This document shows positions 34,301-45,332 of a stretch of 64,000 bases of DNA, one piece after another. The DNA is from Maribacter polysiphoniae (GTDB taxonomy: Bacteria; Bacteroidota; Bacteroidia; Flavobacteriales; Flavobacteriaceae), in the NCBI RefSeq assembly GCF_003148665.1, contig NZ_QGGQ01000001.1, forward strand, positions 1-64,000, given 5' to 3'. Below the pieces are notes generated by a model. It saw only the letters and a list, made by a program, of their open reading frames with translations, had not been told where the DNA came from and ran no database searches. Every line of letters starts with the position of its first letter. Positions within the stretch are counted from its first letter, which is position 1. Position numbers and translations under genes: made by a program.

Positions 34301-34738
34301 ATGTCAGAATATATGGAGCGAAAAGTAAAAAGTAAAGTCGAAAAGTACTTCAGGGCACTATTGAAAATAGTGATTGGAGGTATTCTACTCATAGCTTTCA
34401 TTATGCTATTTGGCTATATAACGATGCGTTTATGGAACTGGTTGATGCCCGAAATTTTTGGACTTGTCACCATTGACTATTGGCAAGCCATAGGCATCAT
34501 TGTACTATCCAAAATCATTTTCGGTGGATTCGGCAGCCATAACAGTGCTAAGTCAAGGAAGAAAAAAATCAGAAAAAAATTCTCCTCAAAATGTACCAAT
34601 GGGGGCAACAAGGATTTTTCGAAATGGAAATACTACGACCAATTCTGGGAAGAGGAAGGCAATCAGGCTTTTGAAGACTTCGTAAAACATAAAAAAGAAG
34701 GTGCTGGGCCCCAAAACGAGGCAGAAATGGGTTCCTAG
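34301..34738 (+). CDS. Membrane protein paired with the ECF sigma gene
   Basis: This 145-residue protein has two membrane helices (IVIGGILLIAFIMLFGYITM; YWQAIGIIVLSKIIFGG) joined by RLWNWLMPEIFGLVTI. The C-terminal tail is strongly basic then acidic (KSRKKKIRKKFSSK, then WKYYDQFWEEEGNQAF). Proteins with this WNWLMP-IFG pattern occur beside ECF sigma genes in flavobacteria; I know of no proven function. It is in one transcription unit with the sigma factor. An anti-sigma or accessory role is a guess from position. Confidence 0.65.
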   Translation: MSEYMERKVKSKVEKYFRALLKIVIGGILLIAFIMLFGYITMRLWNWLMPEIFGLVTIDYWQAIGIIVLSKIIFGGFGSHNSAKSRKKKIRKKFSSKCTNGGNKDFSKWKYYDQFWEEEGNQAFEDFVKHKKEGAGPQNEAEMGS

Positions 34739-34784
34739 CCCTAGATGATACGATGTAGTTCGTATTAAATTATCGTAAAACTTT

Positions 34785-34824
34785 GGAAACTTTTATTGTT
34801 TCTCAAGTTTCCGTGGTATATTTG
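34785..34824 (+). promoter_or_regulatory. Promoter and TetR operator of the efflux operon
   Basis: TTG at 34796-34798, an 18-bp spacer and TATATTTG at 34817-34824 fit the promoter pattern. Overlapping the -33 element is GGAAACTT (34785-34792) with its inverse AAGTTTCC (34805-34812). Inside it are further GAAAC/GTTTC copies at 34786-34790 and 34798-34802. A TetR dimer there would block RNA polymerase. The promoter position also excludes ATG 34796 as the tetR start. Confidence 0.6.
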
Positions 34825-34846
34825 CCCGCTTTATTGCTTAAGATAC

Positions 34847-35452
34847 ATGAGAGAGAAAATATTACATAAGGCTACAGACCTATTTCTAAACCTAGGGTTT
34901 AAGAGTGTTACCATGGATGACCTAGCGTATGAACTAGGTATTTCAAAAAAAACCATTTACGCCCATTTTGCGAATAAGACCAAATTGGTGGAAGAATGTA
35001 CCAAACAATTGTTTTGTACCATCTCGCAAGACATCGATCACGTGTGTTCCCTACAAAGGAACCCCATTGAGGAAATGTACGAAATAAAAAAAATTGTGCT
35101 CTTGCATTTAAAGGATGAAAAAGCTTCACCCCAGTACCAATTACAGAAATACTATCCTAAAATCTTTGAGGACATCAAGGCCAAACAATTCGAAATGATG
35201 GAGGATTGTTTTGTTGAAAATATCAAAAAGGGAATCCATTTGGGAATCTATCGTGAAAACCTCAATATGGATTTTCTTTCCAGGATTTATTTCTCTGGGA
35301 TAACCAGCCTAAAAAATCATGCCCTATTTCCTGTAACAATGTTCTCAATGACTAGTCTTATGGATGACTTTCTCGAATACCATATTAGGGGTATCGCAAC
35401 ACTGAAAGGACAACAAATATTGAATACAATAATCAACTCAAATCAAGAATAG
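34847..35452 (+). CDS. TetR/AcrR-family regulator of the efflux operon
   Basis: This 201-residue protein has an N-terminal helix-turn-helix (FKSVTMDDLAYELGISKKTI, then YAHFANKTKLVEE) and a variable ligand-binding helical domain. I start at ATG 34847 because the promoter and operator lie directly upstream and an earlier ATG would fall in the -33 box. It ends where the TolC gene begins, so it heads a four-gene operon and probably represses it until a drug or toxic compound binds. Confidence 0.9.
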   Translation: MREKILHKATDLFLNLGFKSVTMDDLAYELGISKKTIYAHFANKTKLVEECTKQLFCTISQDIDHVCSLQRNPIEEMYEIKKIVLLHLKDEKASPQYQLQKYYPKIFEDIKAKQFEMMEDCFVENIKKGIHLGIYRENLNMDFLSRIYFSGITSLKNHALFPVTMFSMTSLMDDFLEYHIRGIATLKGQQILNTIINSNQE

Positions 35453-36793
35453 ATGAAAATCCGTTTTATACTGATCTTTATATTTATACTTTCAGTAAAG
35501 GGCTATGCCCAAGATCTGCCCAAAAGTTTTTCTTTGGAAGAGGCTATTGCCTTTGCTCTGGAAAATAATTATAGCGCAATCAATGCAAACAGGGATGTTT
35601 TGGATGCTAAAAAGCAGAAATGGGAGACCATCGCGGATGGTTTGCCACAAATCAGTGGAGCCATCAGTTATCAAAACCAGTTAAAGCAACCTGTTTCCCT
35701 GATTCCTGCCGAGTTTTTTGGAGGCGAAGCAGGCACCTTTCAAGCGATTACCTTCGGTCAGCCCCAACAGGCAACAGCAACTGCCACCCTGCGCCAACAA
35801 ATATTCGATGGTTCATACATTGTAGGGGTTCAGGCAACCAAAACATTCCTGAATTACAGTGCCAACAATAAGGAAAAAACAGACCTTGAGGTCCGAAAGG
35901 CAGTGGTAGAAGCGTATGGCAATGTTTTATTGGCCCAGGAAAGTGTTACCATTTTAGAGAAAAACTTAGCGACTTTAGAGAAGAATCTCTTTGAAACCAC
36001 CAAAATATTTGAAAATGGACTCGGTGAGGAAGAGAGTGTTGAACAACTGCAGATTACACTATCATCCGTTGACAACCAACTTAAAAACGCCATTCGATTA
36101 AAAGGTATAACCCTACAGATGTTGAACCTTTTAATAGGCATTCCCATTGAATCACCCACACAATTAACCGAAAATCTGGATGACCTTACCCTCAAACAAA
36201 TAGATCTGGATTTATTGGAATCTCCTTTCGACCTTGAAAACAATGTCGATTATAAACTCGCCACCAATTTAAATGAGCAACGATCACTGGAATTAAAATT
36301 GGCCAAAAGCAGGGCCCTTCCTACCTTAAACGCTTTTGTAAACTATGGAAGCGCCTCCTACAGCGATTCCTTCGATTTTCTAAGTGGCGACCCTGAGTGG
36401 TATAATTCATCCATAATGGGTTTTGATTTGAACATTCCCATCTTTAGCTCCCTAAAACGGAGCGCCAGTACCCAAAGGGCCAAAATAGCCTTGGAAAAAG
36501 CAAAAACACAACTTACTGAAGCGGAAGAACAATTACGATTGCAATGGCAACAGGCCAAAAGTGATTATATCCTGGCCATAGAACAGTATGAGACAGCAAA
36601 AAATAACCTAGCCCTTGCAGAACGTATAGAGAACAAAAATGAAATAAAATATTTTGAAGGTTTGGCCAGTAGTTTTGAACTTCGCCAAGCACAAACCCAA
36701 TTGTATTCTACACAACAAGAGTACTTGCAATCAATGGTGGCGGTAATCAATGCCAAGACTACCCTTGAGAACATTTTAAACAGCAAATCATAA
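35453..36793 (+). CDS. TolC-family outer-membrane efflux protein
   Basis: This 446-residue protein has signal peptide MKIRFILIFIFILSVKGYAQ. It has two repeats of the OEP domain, seen as long heptad helices (NANRDVLDAKKQKWETIADG; AKIALEKAKTQLTEAEEQLR). It forms the exit duct of a tripartite pump. It starts at the base after the tetR stop and precedes the adaptor gene by 31 bp. Confidence 0.93.
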   Translation: MKIRFILIFIFILSVKGYAQDLPKSFSLEEAIAFALENNYSAINANRDVLDAKKQKWETIADGLPQISGAISYQNQLKQPVSLIPAEFFGGEAGTFQAITFGQPQQATATATLRQQIFDGSYIVGVQATKTFLNYSANNKEKTDLEVRKAVVEAYGNVLLAQESVTILEKNLATLEKNLFETTKIFENGLGEEESVEQLQITLSSVDNQLKNAIRLKGITLQMLNLLIGIPIESPTQLTENLDDLTLKQIDLDLLESPFDLENNVDYKLATNLNEQRSLELKLAKSRALPTLNAFVNYGSASYSDSFDFLSGDPEWYNSSIMGFDLNIPIFSSLKRSASTQRAKIALEKAKTQLTEAEEQLRLQWQQAKSDYILAIEQYETAKNNLALAERIENKNEIKYFEGLASSFELRQAQTQLYSTQQEYLQSMVAVINAKTTLENILNSKS

Positions 36794-36824
36794 TCAAAAA
36801 ACAGTCACAACTAAGCAACAAACC

Positions 36825-37994
36825 ATGAAAAAAATATTTTTAACACTAATCACCCTCCTATTAGTAATGTCCTGTGGCAATAATCAAGGGAAATCCATTG
36901 ATGAGTTGATCAGTGAAGGTGATTTAAAGGCTATTCGAGCTAAAAAAAGCGAAATATCCGAACAACAGAAGGCCCTTGAGGAGGAGGCTAAAAAACTCGA
37001 CTCCGTAATTGCCAAGTTGGGTGGTGAAGAAAAACTGCCCTTGGTAACCACCATAACGGCCAAAAATCAAAGTTTTGTGCACTACCTAGAATTGCAAGGG
37101 GAAGTGAAAACCAAACAAAACGTACTGATCTACCCAGAAATGTCAGGTACATTGGAAAAAATCTATGTCAAAAAAGGGCAACGGGTATCCAAAGGACAGC
37201 TATTGGCCAAGATTGATGACGGTGGTTTGAGCAGTCAACTCGAGCAGCTGAAAACCCAGGCCGAACTCAACAAGACCACTTTTGAACGCCAAAAAAGGTT
37301 GTGGGACCAAAAAATAGGTTCCGAAATACAGTACTTACAGGCAAAAACAAACTTTGAGGCTTCTGAAAATACAGTAAAACAGCTTGAAAGCCAATTGGGT
37401 AAATCGACAATACGTGCACCGTTCAACGGTATATTGGATGATGTGATCAAGGATCAGGGTACCGTGGTTTCCCCAGGTCCCGGTTCTGAGGTTTTCCGTA
37501 TCGTAAACCTAAGCAACATGTATATTGAGGTTGATGTTCCTGAAACCTATTTAGGTCAAATCGCCAAGGGCAAGGAAGCCGTTGTTTATTTTCCAGTGTT
37601 AGGTGATAGCGTAATGACCAAAATACGGGAAACCGGTAATTTCATCAATCCAAGCAATCGTTCTTTCAGTATTGAAATACCAGTTCCCAACAAAAATGGC
37701 CTAATTAAGCCTAACCTTACGGCAAGGGTAAAACTTAATGATTATACCAATGCCAATGCCATACTTATTCCGCAAAGTATTATATCAGAAAATGCTTCGG
37801 GAGAGCAATATGCCTATGTAAGTTCTGAGCCAAACGATAAAAATGAGGCGGTTGTAACCAGAAGTATCATAAAAACCGGCAAAACCCAGAATGGAATGAT
37901 TGAGGTACTTAGTGGTATAGAAAGTGGCAATCAAATCATCAATGAAGGTGCAAGGACCGTTAAAAATGGTCAGAAAGTAAAAATCCTTAAATAA
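36825..37994 (+). CDS. RND efflux periplasmic adaptor (lipoprotein)
   Basis: This 389-residue protein has a lipobox at LLLVMSC (C17), an N-terminal coiled coil (AIRAKKSEISEQQKALEEEA), then the barrel-sandwich segments GTLEKIYVKKGQRVSKGQLL and IRAPFNGILDDVIKDQGTVV, split by a helical hairpin. It links the inner-membrane pump to TolC. It is in operon with both. Confidence 0.94.
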   Translation: MKKIFLTLITLLLVMSCGNNQGKSIDELISEGDLKAIRAKKSEISEQQKALEEEAKKLDSVIAKLGGEEKLPLVTTITAKNQSFVHYLELQGEVKTKQNVLIYPEMSGTLEKIYVKKGQRVSKGQLLAKIDDGGLSSQLEQLKTQAELNKTTFERQKRLWDQKIGSEIQYLQAKTNFEASENTVKQLESQLGKSTIRAPFNGILDDVIKDQGTVVSPGPGSEVFRIVNLSNMYIEVDVPETYLGQIAKGKEAVVYFPVLGDSVMTKIRETGNFINPSNRSFSIEIPVPNKNGLIKPNLTARVKLNDYTNANAILIPQSIISENASGEQYAYVSSEPNDKNEAVVTRSIIKTGKTQNGMIEVLSGIESGNQIINEGARTVKNGQKVKILK

Positions 37995-38007
37995 AGACGT
38001 TGAACCA

Positions 38008-41000
38008 ATGAGCAAACAGCTAAAAAACGCCCAAAAGGAATTTGGACTTTCATCATGGGCCATCGACAACCCTTCGGTCATTTATGTCATGATCGGCATC
38101 TTCCTTTATATTGGGCTCAAATCCTATTTCGCAATGCCAAGGGAGGATTTTCCCGAAATTGTGGAAACCAAGATCTATATCAGTACCCCATATCCGGGCA
38201 ATACAGCCGAGGATATTGAACGACTGATCACAGACCCCTTGGAAGATCGTTTAAAAGGCATAAGCAACGTTGTTGAGATTACCTCAACCTCCCAAGAGGA
38301 TTATGCGATCATCACGGTTGAATTCGATGAGGATATTACCGTTGAGGAGGCCAAGCAAAAGGTAAAGGACGAGGTCGATGTTGAAAAGGCAACTGAAGAT
38401 TGGCCAACCTTTAACAATGCGAAGGTTGACCCCAATGTTTTTGACCTGAACATTTCGGAATCCATTCCGATCATGAATGTGAATTTTACGGGGGATTATC
38501 CCGTCAGGAAACTAAAGGAATTTGCTGAACACCTACAGGATGAAATCGAAGACCTCCCCGAAATAAAGGAAGCCCAAATACGTGGAGCCCAGGACAAAGA
38601 GGTTGAAGTCGCGGTTGACATACATAAAATGATGGCTGCTAAAATCAGCTTTCAGGATGTGATCAGTGCTATTGGCAATGGAAACACAACCATGTCGGCA
38701 GGCAACTTGAAATCAGGTGGCCAACGACGTACAATCCGTATCATTGGGGAGATTGAAGACCCCAAGGAATTGGACGATTTCGTGGTTAAGTCGGAAAATG
38801 GTGCCGTTTATTTGAAGGATATTGCAACGGTTACCTTCAGTGAGGAAGACAAAACCACCTATGCCCGTGAATTTGGGCAAAATGTAGTGATGCTCAACGT
38901 TACTAAACGGGCTGGCCAAAATGCGATTTCAGCCGCAGACAAGATCAAGGCACTGGTAAAAGATCAGTTGGAAAACTACTATCCCGCCGATTTAAAGATA
39001 TCAATAGCCAACGATTCCTCTACCCGTACTTTAAACCAGGTAGATGACCTTGTGAACAATATTATCTTTGGTATTCTACTAGTGGTTACCGTTTTGATGT
39101 TCTTCTTGGGGTTCCGAAATGCCCTGTTCGTTGGTTTTGCAATTCCCATGTCGATGTTCATGTCGTTTATGATCTTAAACTATTTGGATGTCTTCGTCGA
39201 TGGCATGAGTTTTACCCTGAACACCATGATCCTCTTTGGAATGATCATGGGTCTGGGAATGTTGGTAGACAACGGTATCGTGGTCGTAGAGAACGTCTAC
39301 CGTCTTATGGACCAAGAAGGTATGTCGCGTATAGAGGCTACAAAAAAAGGTATTGGCGAAATCGCCTATCCTATCATCATATCAACGGCAACAACAGTTG
39401 CGGCTTTTGTTCCTTTAGGCCTTTGGCCCGGAATTTTCGGCCAGTTTATGATTTACTTCCCCATTACCCTGTCGGTGGTATTGGGATCATCACTCTTTGT
39501 GGCCATTTTTATGAACTCCATGTTGGTTTCCCGTTTTATGGAAATCGGTGAAAAAGAATTAACCCTAAAACAACTTATAAGAATCAGTATCATTTTAGGC
39601 GTATTCGGAATTTTTATCTTAATCGTAGGAGGTCCTGTACGCGGTTTGGGTTCATTAATGATCCTTACAGCCATGTTGTTCTGGATCTACAAATATGTGA
39701 TTAAAGGTGCCGCCCTCAGCTTTCAAAGGGTAATAATGACCCGTCTTGAGGATCTTTATGAAAAGCAGTTAAAGACCGCACTACGGGGCAATAATGTGTA
39801 TTGGTACTTTGGACTGACCTTTTTACTCTTACTGATCACTTTCATGCTCTTCGGAATGTCTATTGGCAGTGGCAGGACCAAAATCGAATTCTTCCCGGAC
39901 AACAAACCCAATGAGATTTATGCCTATATAGAATACCCACAAGGTACGGCTATTGAAAAAACCAATGAGTTGACCTTGGATATAGAAAAACGGGTTTATG
40001 AGGTAATCAATCAGGACAAATACAAAAAAGGGGATTTCAATTTCTTGGTTGAATCTGCCGTATCCCAAGTAGGGGAAGGCGCAGGTAACCCGTACACCGA
40101 TGGTGGTTCATCAGCGGAAATGCCACATCGTGGAAAGATAACGCTATCAATGCGTGAATTTAAATATCGAGGAGGTCTCGATACCGAGGAACTAAGACAA
40201 CATATACAGGATGCCCTTAGCGGTATATATCCTGGTGTCGCGATTTCGGTTGAGAAAGATGCCAATGGCCCACCAGCTGGTTATCCCATCAATATTGAAT
40301 TGGAAGGAAAGGACTATGATCAACTCATCAATACCGCGGAGGACATGCGGAATTTCATCAATAGCAAGAACATTGCAGGGATTGAAGAGTTGAAAATCGA
40401 TGTGAATAAAGGCAAACCCGCCATGGAAGTGGCTGTTGACCGTGAAAAAGCGGGTGAATTGGGTGTTTCGGTAGGTCAGGTAGGCTTACAATTGAGACGC
40501 TCCTTGTTTGGCGAAAAAGCAGGCGTCTATAAAAAAGATGGTGATGATTATGATATAAACGTGCGTTTCAATGAGGATCTACGGTACAATACCAGTGCGC
40601 TCTTTAACCAGAATATCATTTTTAGGGATCCCGCATCCGGACAGATCAAGGAAATTCCTGTTTCTTCCGTTGCATCGGAGCGAAATACCTCATCATTCAG
40701 CGCCATTAAACACAAAGACAACAAGCGGGTGGTAACCGTCTATTCCCAATTAAAACCCGGATTTTCCGATGCAGGGGCCATTGTAGCGGAAATACAGAAA
40801 GAGATGGAGGATTTTAGACAACTTCCATTAGACATCAAAATCGACTATACCGGTCAAATCGAAGAACAAAACAAACAAATGCAGTTTTTGGTGGGTGCTT
40901 TTTTCTCTGGTTTAGGATTGATTTTATTGATTTTGATCTTCCAATTCAGCGGGGTCTCAAAACCGATTATTATCATGATTGCCATCTTCCTGAGTTTCAT

Positions 41001-41514
41001 TGGGGTTTTTGGTGGACTTATGATAACGGGCAAGCCCTTCGTAATCATGATGACCATGATGGGAATCATTTCACTGGCAGGTATCGTGGTGAACAATGGA
41101 GTTGTCCTTCTCGATTACACACAAATCCTAATAGATCGTAAAAAATTGACATTAGGGATAGGAGACGCAGACCTATTATCAAAAGAAGAGGTCACCGATA
41201 CCATAGTAAAAGGAGGAAAAGCAAGGTTGCGACCCGTATTACTGACCGCGATTACCACGGTTCTAGGATTGATTCCCTTGGCCATTGGACTCAATATAGA
41301 TTTCTTTTCCCTGTTCACTGAATTCGACCCCAAGATATACATTGGAGGGGATAATGTGGTATTCTGGGGGCCACTGGCATTGACCGTAATCTATGGTTTG
41401 ATTGTTGCCACATTCCTAACCCTTATTATAGTGCCTGTGCTGTTCAGTATAGAATATAGAATGAAGATTCGGGTAAGGAATTGGCGAAATAAGCAAAAAG
41501 TACCATCGGTCTAA
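38008..41514 (+). CDS. RND-type efflux permease (AcrB/MdtC-like)
   Basis: This 1168-residue proton-driven pump has an N-terminal membrane helix, the first porter domain (STPYPGNTAEDIERLITDPL), twelve membrane helices in two blocks, and the central LGMLVDNGIVVVENVYRLMD with the D residues of the proton relay. A second copy of that motif is near residue 1030 (GIVVNNGVVLLDYTQI). The length is above the usual 1040 because of an extra segment around residues 510-560 containing more hydrophobic stretches. It is last in the TetR operon, followed by a terminator. Confidence 0.95.
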   Translation: MSKQLKNAQKEFGLSSWAIDNPSVIYVMIGIFLYIGLKSYFAMPREDFPEIVETKIYISTPYPGNTAEDIERLITDPLEDRLKGISNVVEITSTSQEDYAIITVEFDEDITVEEAKQKVKDEVDVEKATEDWPTFNNAKVDPNVFDLNISESIPIMNVNFTGDYPVRKLKEFAEHLQDEIEDLPEIKEAQIRGAQDKEVEVAVDIHKMMAAKISFQDVISAIGNGNTTMSAGNLKSGGQRRTIRIIGEIEDPKELDDFVVKSENGAVYLKDIATVTFSEEDKTTYAREFGQNVVMLNVTKRAGQNAISAADKIKALVKDQLENYYPADLKISIANDSSTRTLNQVDDLVNNIIFGILLVVTVLMFFLGFRNALFVGFAIPMSMFMSFMILNYLDVFVDGMSFTLNTMILFGMIMGLGMLVDNGIVVVENVYRLMDQEGMSRIEATKKGIGEIAYPIIISTATTVAAFVPLGLWPGIFGQFMIYFPITLSVVLGSSLFVAIFMNSMLVSRFMEIGEKELTLKQLIRISIILGVFGIFILIVGGPVRGLGSLMILTAMLFWIYKYVIKGAALSFQRVIMTRLEDLYEKQLKTALRGNNVYWYFGLTFLLLLITFMLFGMSIGSGRTKIEFFPDNKPNEIYAYIEYPQGTAIEKTNELTLDIEKRVYEVINQDKYKKGDFNFLVESAVSQVGEGAGNPYTDGGSSAEMPHRGKITLSMREFKYRGGLDTEELRQHIQDALSGIYPGVAISVEKDANGPPAGYPINIELEGKDYDQLINTAEDMRNFINSKNIAGIEELKIDVNKGKPAMEVAVDREKAGELGVSVGQVGLQLRRSLFGEKAGVYKKDGDDYDINVRFNEDLRYNTSALFNQNIIFRDPASGQIKEIPVSSVASERNTSSFSAIKHKDNKRVVTVYSQLKPGFSDAGAIVAEIQKEMEDFRQLPLDIKIDYTGQIEEQNKQMQFLVGAFFSGLGLILLILIFQFSGVSKPIIIMIAIFLSFIGVFGGLMITGKPFVIMMTMMGIISLAGIVVNNGVVLLDYTQILIDRKKLTLGIGDADLLSKEEVTDTIVKGGKARLRPVLLTAITTVLGLIPLAIGLNIDFFSLFTEFDPKIYIGGDNVVFWGPLALTVIYGLIVATFLTLIIVPVLFSIEYRMKIRVRNWRNKQKVPSV

Positions 41515-41536
41515 AATAGTTAAGCAAAATAAAATG

Positions 41537-41572
41537 GGCAGTCTTTCTTCTTGAAGAAGGACTGCTTTTTTT
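41537..41572 (+). terminator. Intrinsic terminator of the efflux operon
   Basis: GCAGTCTTTCTTC (41538-41550) pairs with GAAGAAGGACTGC (41553-41565) around a short loop and is followed by T7. It is one of the cleanest terminators of the window. The remaining bases to aspS hold only its promoter. Confidence 0.85.
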
Positions 41573-41782
41573 ATACCATACAAAAAACGACTTCACCAAA
41601 ACACCATACTCCCAACGCGAAACACCAATATACCGCATTAACCGGTGTTTTAAGACAAAACAATCAGCAAGGCCAAAAAAGTGTGGTCTTTATGTAATAC
41701 CTTTGGTATTGCCCCCCTTATCCACAATTAACAATTTCAAAAAATCGAAGAACTAAAATAGCCTATAATCGCTTATACTTAG

Positions 41783-41790
41783 TAAATTTG
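41783..41790 (+). promoter_or_regulatory. -7 promoter element of aspS
   Basis: TAAATTTG matches TAnnTTTG, 23 bp before the aspS ATG. No TTG is seen at the right spacing. Confidence 0.4.
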
Positions 41791-41813
41791 CATTTTTAAA
41801 ATAAATTCGATAG

Positions 41814-43571
41814 ATGTACAGAAGTCATAACTGCGGGGAATTAAGGGAATCACACATTGACAAGGAGGTAACATTGGCCGGTTGGGTGCAAAAAACCAGG
41901 GACAAGGGTTTTGTTGTTTGGGTGGACCTTCGGGATCGTTACGGTATTACCCAGTTGATATTTGATGAGGAAAGAACTTCCCAAGAGCTTTTGGAGCAAG
42001 GAAGGAATTTGGGTCGTGAATTTGTGGTCCAAGTAAAAGGAACTGTCATCGAAAGGGCTTCAAAAAACACCAATATCCCTACAGGAAACATAGAGGTCCT
42101 GGTCAAAGAACTAACCATACTCAATACCTCCAAAACCCCTCCATTTACTATTGAGGACAAAACGGACGGTGGTGAGGACCTAAGAATGAAATATCGTTAT
42201 TTGGATATTCGTAGAAATCCGGTCAAGGAGAACCTCATTTTTAGGAGTAAGGTATCTATGGAGGTGCGAAATTACCTATCGAAAGAAGGTTTTATTGAAG
42301 TAGAAACCCCTTACCTTATAAAATCGACTCCAGAAGGCGCCCGTGATTTCGTCGTGCCCAGTCGTATGAACCAAGGGCAGTTTTATGCCCTACCACAGTC
42401 ACCCCAGACCTTTAAACAATTATTGATGGTCGGTGGCATGGATAAATATTTCCAGATCGTGAAATGTTTTAGGGATGAAGACCTTAGAGCCGACAGACAA
42501 CCCGAGTTTACACAGATAGATTGTGAAATGGCCTTTGTGGAACAAGAAGACATCCTCGATGCCTTTGAAGGGTTGACACGACATTTATTAAAAGAAATAA
42601 AAGGAGTGGAAACCTCTAAATTTCCACGAATGACCTTCGACGAGGCCATGGCCAAGTATGGTAATGACAAACCGGACATCCGTTTTGGGATGGAATTTGG
42701 TGCGTTGAACACCGTTGCCCAACATAAAGATTTCAATGTATTCAATACTGCGGAATTGGTAGTGGGTATAGCGGTTCCTGGTGGTGCATCTTACACTCGA
42801 AAGGAAATCGATGCATTGGTAGACTGGGTGCGCCGACCGCAGGTGGGCGCCAAAGGCATGGTTTATGTAAAATGCAATGAAGACGGTTCGTTCAAATCAT
42901 CGGTAGATAAATTTTATGATCAGGAAGACTTAGCCCAATGGGCTGAAGCTACTGGAGCAAAGGCCGGAGATCTGATTTGTGTACTCTCTGGGGATGCAAA
43001 CCCAACCAGGGCCCAATTAAGTGCTTTGCGTATGGAACTTGCAGAACGTCTTGGACTTCGTAAGAATGATGTGTTCGCCCCACTTTGGGTCATTGATTTC
43101 CCACTGCTTGAACTCGATGAGGAAACAGGGCGATACCATGCCATGCACCACCCTTTCACATCCCCTAAACCGGGACAGATGGAACTGTTGGAAACCGACC
43201 CAGGAAGCGTTAAGGCGAACGCCTATGATTTGGTGTTGAACGGTAATGAAATTGGTGGTGGTTCTATCAGAATACACGATAAGGAAATCCAAAGTACCAT
43301 GTTTAAACACTTGGGCTTTACCCCCGAAGAGGCAAAGGCCCAATTCGGATTCTTGATGGATGCCTTCCAATACGGTGCTCCCCCACATGGCGGAATAGCG
43401 TTCGGGTTAGATCGTTTAGTCGCTATTTTGGGAGGACAGGAAACCATTCGTGACTTTATCGCATTCCCTAAAAACAATAGTGGCAGGGATGTTATGATCG
43501 ATGCCCCTGCTGTGATTGACCAATCACAATTGGACGAGCTCAATTTATTGATTAATGACAGTAAAAACTAA
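41814..43571 (+). CDS. aspS: Aspartyl-tRNA synthetase
   Basis: This 585-residue class II synthetase has an N-terminal OB-fold for the anticodon ([20 protein letters not shown], then [14 protein letters not shown]), motif 1 near [20 protein letters not shown], motif 2 in [18 protein letters not shown], a bacterial-type GAD insertion at about residues 290-400, and motif 3 in [14 protein letters not shown]. The length is standard. It ends 17 bp inside the next gene. Confidence 0.97.
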   Translation: MYRSHNCGELRESHIDKEVTLAGWVQKTRDKGFVVWVDLRDRYGITQLIFDEERTSQELLEQGRNLGREFVVQVKGTVIERASKNTNIPTGNIEVLVKELTILNTSKTPPFTIEDKTDGGEDLRMKYRYLDIRRNPVKENLIFRSKVSMEVRNYLSKEGFIEVETPYLIKSTPEGARDFVVPSRMNQGQFYALPQSPQTFKQLLMVGGMDKYFQIVKCFRDEDLRADRQPEFTQIDCEMAFVEQEDILDAFEGLTRHLLKEIKGVETSKFPRMTFDEAMAKYGNDKPDIRFGMEFGALNTVAQHKDFNVFNTAELVVGIAVPGGASYTRKEIDALVDWVRRPQVGAKGMVYVKCNEDGSFKSSVDKFYDQEDLAQWAEATGAKAGDLICVLSGDANPTRAQLSALRMELAERLGLRKNDVFAPLWVIDFPLLELDEETGRYHAMHHPFTSPKPGQMELLETDPGSVKANAYDLVLNGNEIGGGSIRIHDKEIQSTMFKHLGFTPEEAKAQFGFLMDAFQYGAPPHGGIAFGLDRLVAILGGQETIRDFIAFPKNNSGRDVMIDAPAVIDQSQLDELNLLINDSKN

Positions 43572-45327
43572 AATTCATAAGAAGCTCAATGAACTGGAAT
43601 CAACGGCCATTTGTGGTAATGACATCAGTTCATCGGTTTTATATGTCTCAGCCCTAGCTATAGCATTTGCTGGTCAATACGCCTGGATTACCTTACTCAT
43701 AGTATCCGTAGTCCTGTTTTTATTTAGAAAGATTTATGGGGAAGTTGTAGGTGCCCTTCCTCTTAACGGGGGTACGTACAACGCATTACTGAATACCACG
43801 AGTAAGTTTATGGCATCTTTTGCCGCTACCCTGACCATATTATCCTATATGGCCACAGCAGTGATTTCTGCCAATGAGGCCATGCATTACCTACATCACC
43901 TCTTACCCTCAATGCCCATAATCATTGCAACCGTATGTCTTTTAAGTGTGTTTGCGATTTTATCTATCATCGGCATTACGGAATCGGCCAAAGTCGCCAT
44001 TGGGATTTTTATTTTCCACCTTGTTTCCTTAACGGTTTTAACGGCCTTTATCGTAGTGTTTTTGTTTCATAATGGCATTGGTACTTTTATAGATAATTGG
44101 AACTTCCCTACAAATGAGAACGGCATTTTAATAGCTATTTTTTTAGGTTTTTCCGCTTCGATGCTGGGCGTCTCGGGTTTTGAGAGTTCTGCGAATTTTA
44201 TTGAAGAACAGCAAAAAGGTGTTTTTCCGAAAACATTGAAAAACATGTGGGCCATCGTCAGTGTCATAAACCCTTTGATGGCCGTATTCGCCTTGGCTTT
44301 ATTTGCCATGCCCGTATTACAAAGTAGTGATTATCAAAATACACTTTTGGTGGAAATGGCTTCGCACGTCGGAGGTGACTGGATTGCCTCACTGATTTCC
44401 ATTGATGCCTTCCTGGTATTAAGTGGTGCCGTATTAACGAGTTTCGTTGGGGTTACAGGATTATTGGAAAGAATGACATTGGACAGGATCATGCCACAGT
44501 TCTTTTTAAAGAAGAATAAAAAGGGAAGTTCGTATCGTATTATTATCATGTTCTTCATATTAGCGGTTTCCGTTCTTCTCATAACACGTGGTGAGGTAAC
44601 CTTGTTGGCAGGGGTCTATACCATATCATTTTTATCCGTTATGGCCTTATTTGGTATTGGGAATGTTATGCTTAAAGTCAAAAGAGCAGCCCTACCAAGA
44701 CCGGAAAAAGCCTCATGGCTCTCGGTTTTTGTTGCAATAATCGCTGTTTCCATTGCCCTGATCGGCAATATTATCATTGAGCCGGCAGAAGGGCAAGCCA
44801 GCAACTTAGCCGTCTTCTTGGATTACTTTATCCCATTTATCATCTTTATTATGGTTATGTTGAACAGAACCTTGGTGCTACGGTTACTGTTGAATTTTAT
44901 ACACTATATCTTTGACCCACTGCGCAAATTGGTTTTTAATGCGGATAAAAAGATTCTTTCTTTCATCAATGAGATAAACAACCAAGAGTTTGTCTTTTTC
45001 ACCAGGGGAGACAGCATAGCTACATTGAATAGGGTTATGCTGTATATAAAGAAAAATGAGCATACCAAAAAAATCAAAATAGTACATGTACTGCGGGAAG
45101 GCGACGAAATGCCTAAAAATTTAGCTTTTGAAATTGATATACTAGATCGTGAGTATCCCGAGATAAATGTTGAATTTATTATAGAGAAAGGTGAATTCAC
45201 CCCGGAATTAATTCAAAGCCTTTCCAAAAAATGGAATATTCCCGTAAATTTTATGTTTATTGGTTCCCCGAGTGATAAGTTCAATTACAAAGTTGAACAA
45301 CTCGGGGGAGTACGATTAATCATATAG
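43555..45327 (+). CDS. APC-family amino-acid/cation permease with C-terminal soluble domain
   Basis: This 590-residue protein has about 12 membrane helices. It contains [20 protein letters not shown] (APC core after helix 2) and [20 protein letters not shown], a typical substrate-binding break helix. Residues about 465-590 form a soluble domain ([20 protein letters not shown]), possibly Usp-like. It starts 17 bp inside aspS, with ClC 5 bp after it. Substrate is unknown. Confidence 0.85.
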   Translation: MTVKTKIHKKLNELESTAICGNDISSSVLYVSALAIAFAGQYAWITLLIVSVVLFLFRKIYGEVVGALPLNGGTYNALLNTTSKFMASFAATLTILSYMATAVISANEAMHYLHHLLPSMPIIIATVCLLSVFAILSIIGITESAKVAIGIFIFHLVSLTVLTAFIVVFLFHNGIGTFIDNWNFPTNENGILIAIFLGFSASMLGVSGFESSANFIEEQQKGVFPKTLKNMWAIVSVINPLMAVFALALFAMPVLQSSDYQNTLLVEMASHVGGDWIASLISIDAFLVLSGAVLTSFVGVTGLLERMTLDRIMPQFFLKKNKKGSSYRIIIMFFILAVSVLLITRGEVTLLAGVYTISFLSVMALFGIGNVMLKVKRAALPRPEKASWLSVFVAIIAVSIALIGNIIIEPAEGQASNLAVFLDYFIPFIIFIMVMLNRTLVLRLLLNFIHYIFDPLRKLVFNADKKILSFINEINNQEFVFFTRGDSIATLNRVMLYIKKNEHTKKIKIVHVLREGDEMPKNLAFEIDILDREYPEINVEFIIEKGEFTPELIQSLSKKWNIPVNFMFIGSPSDKFNYKVEQLGGVRLII

Positions 45328-45332
45328 CCCAA

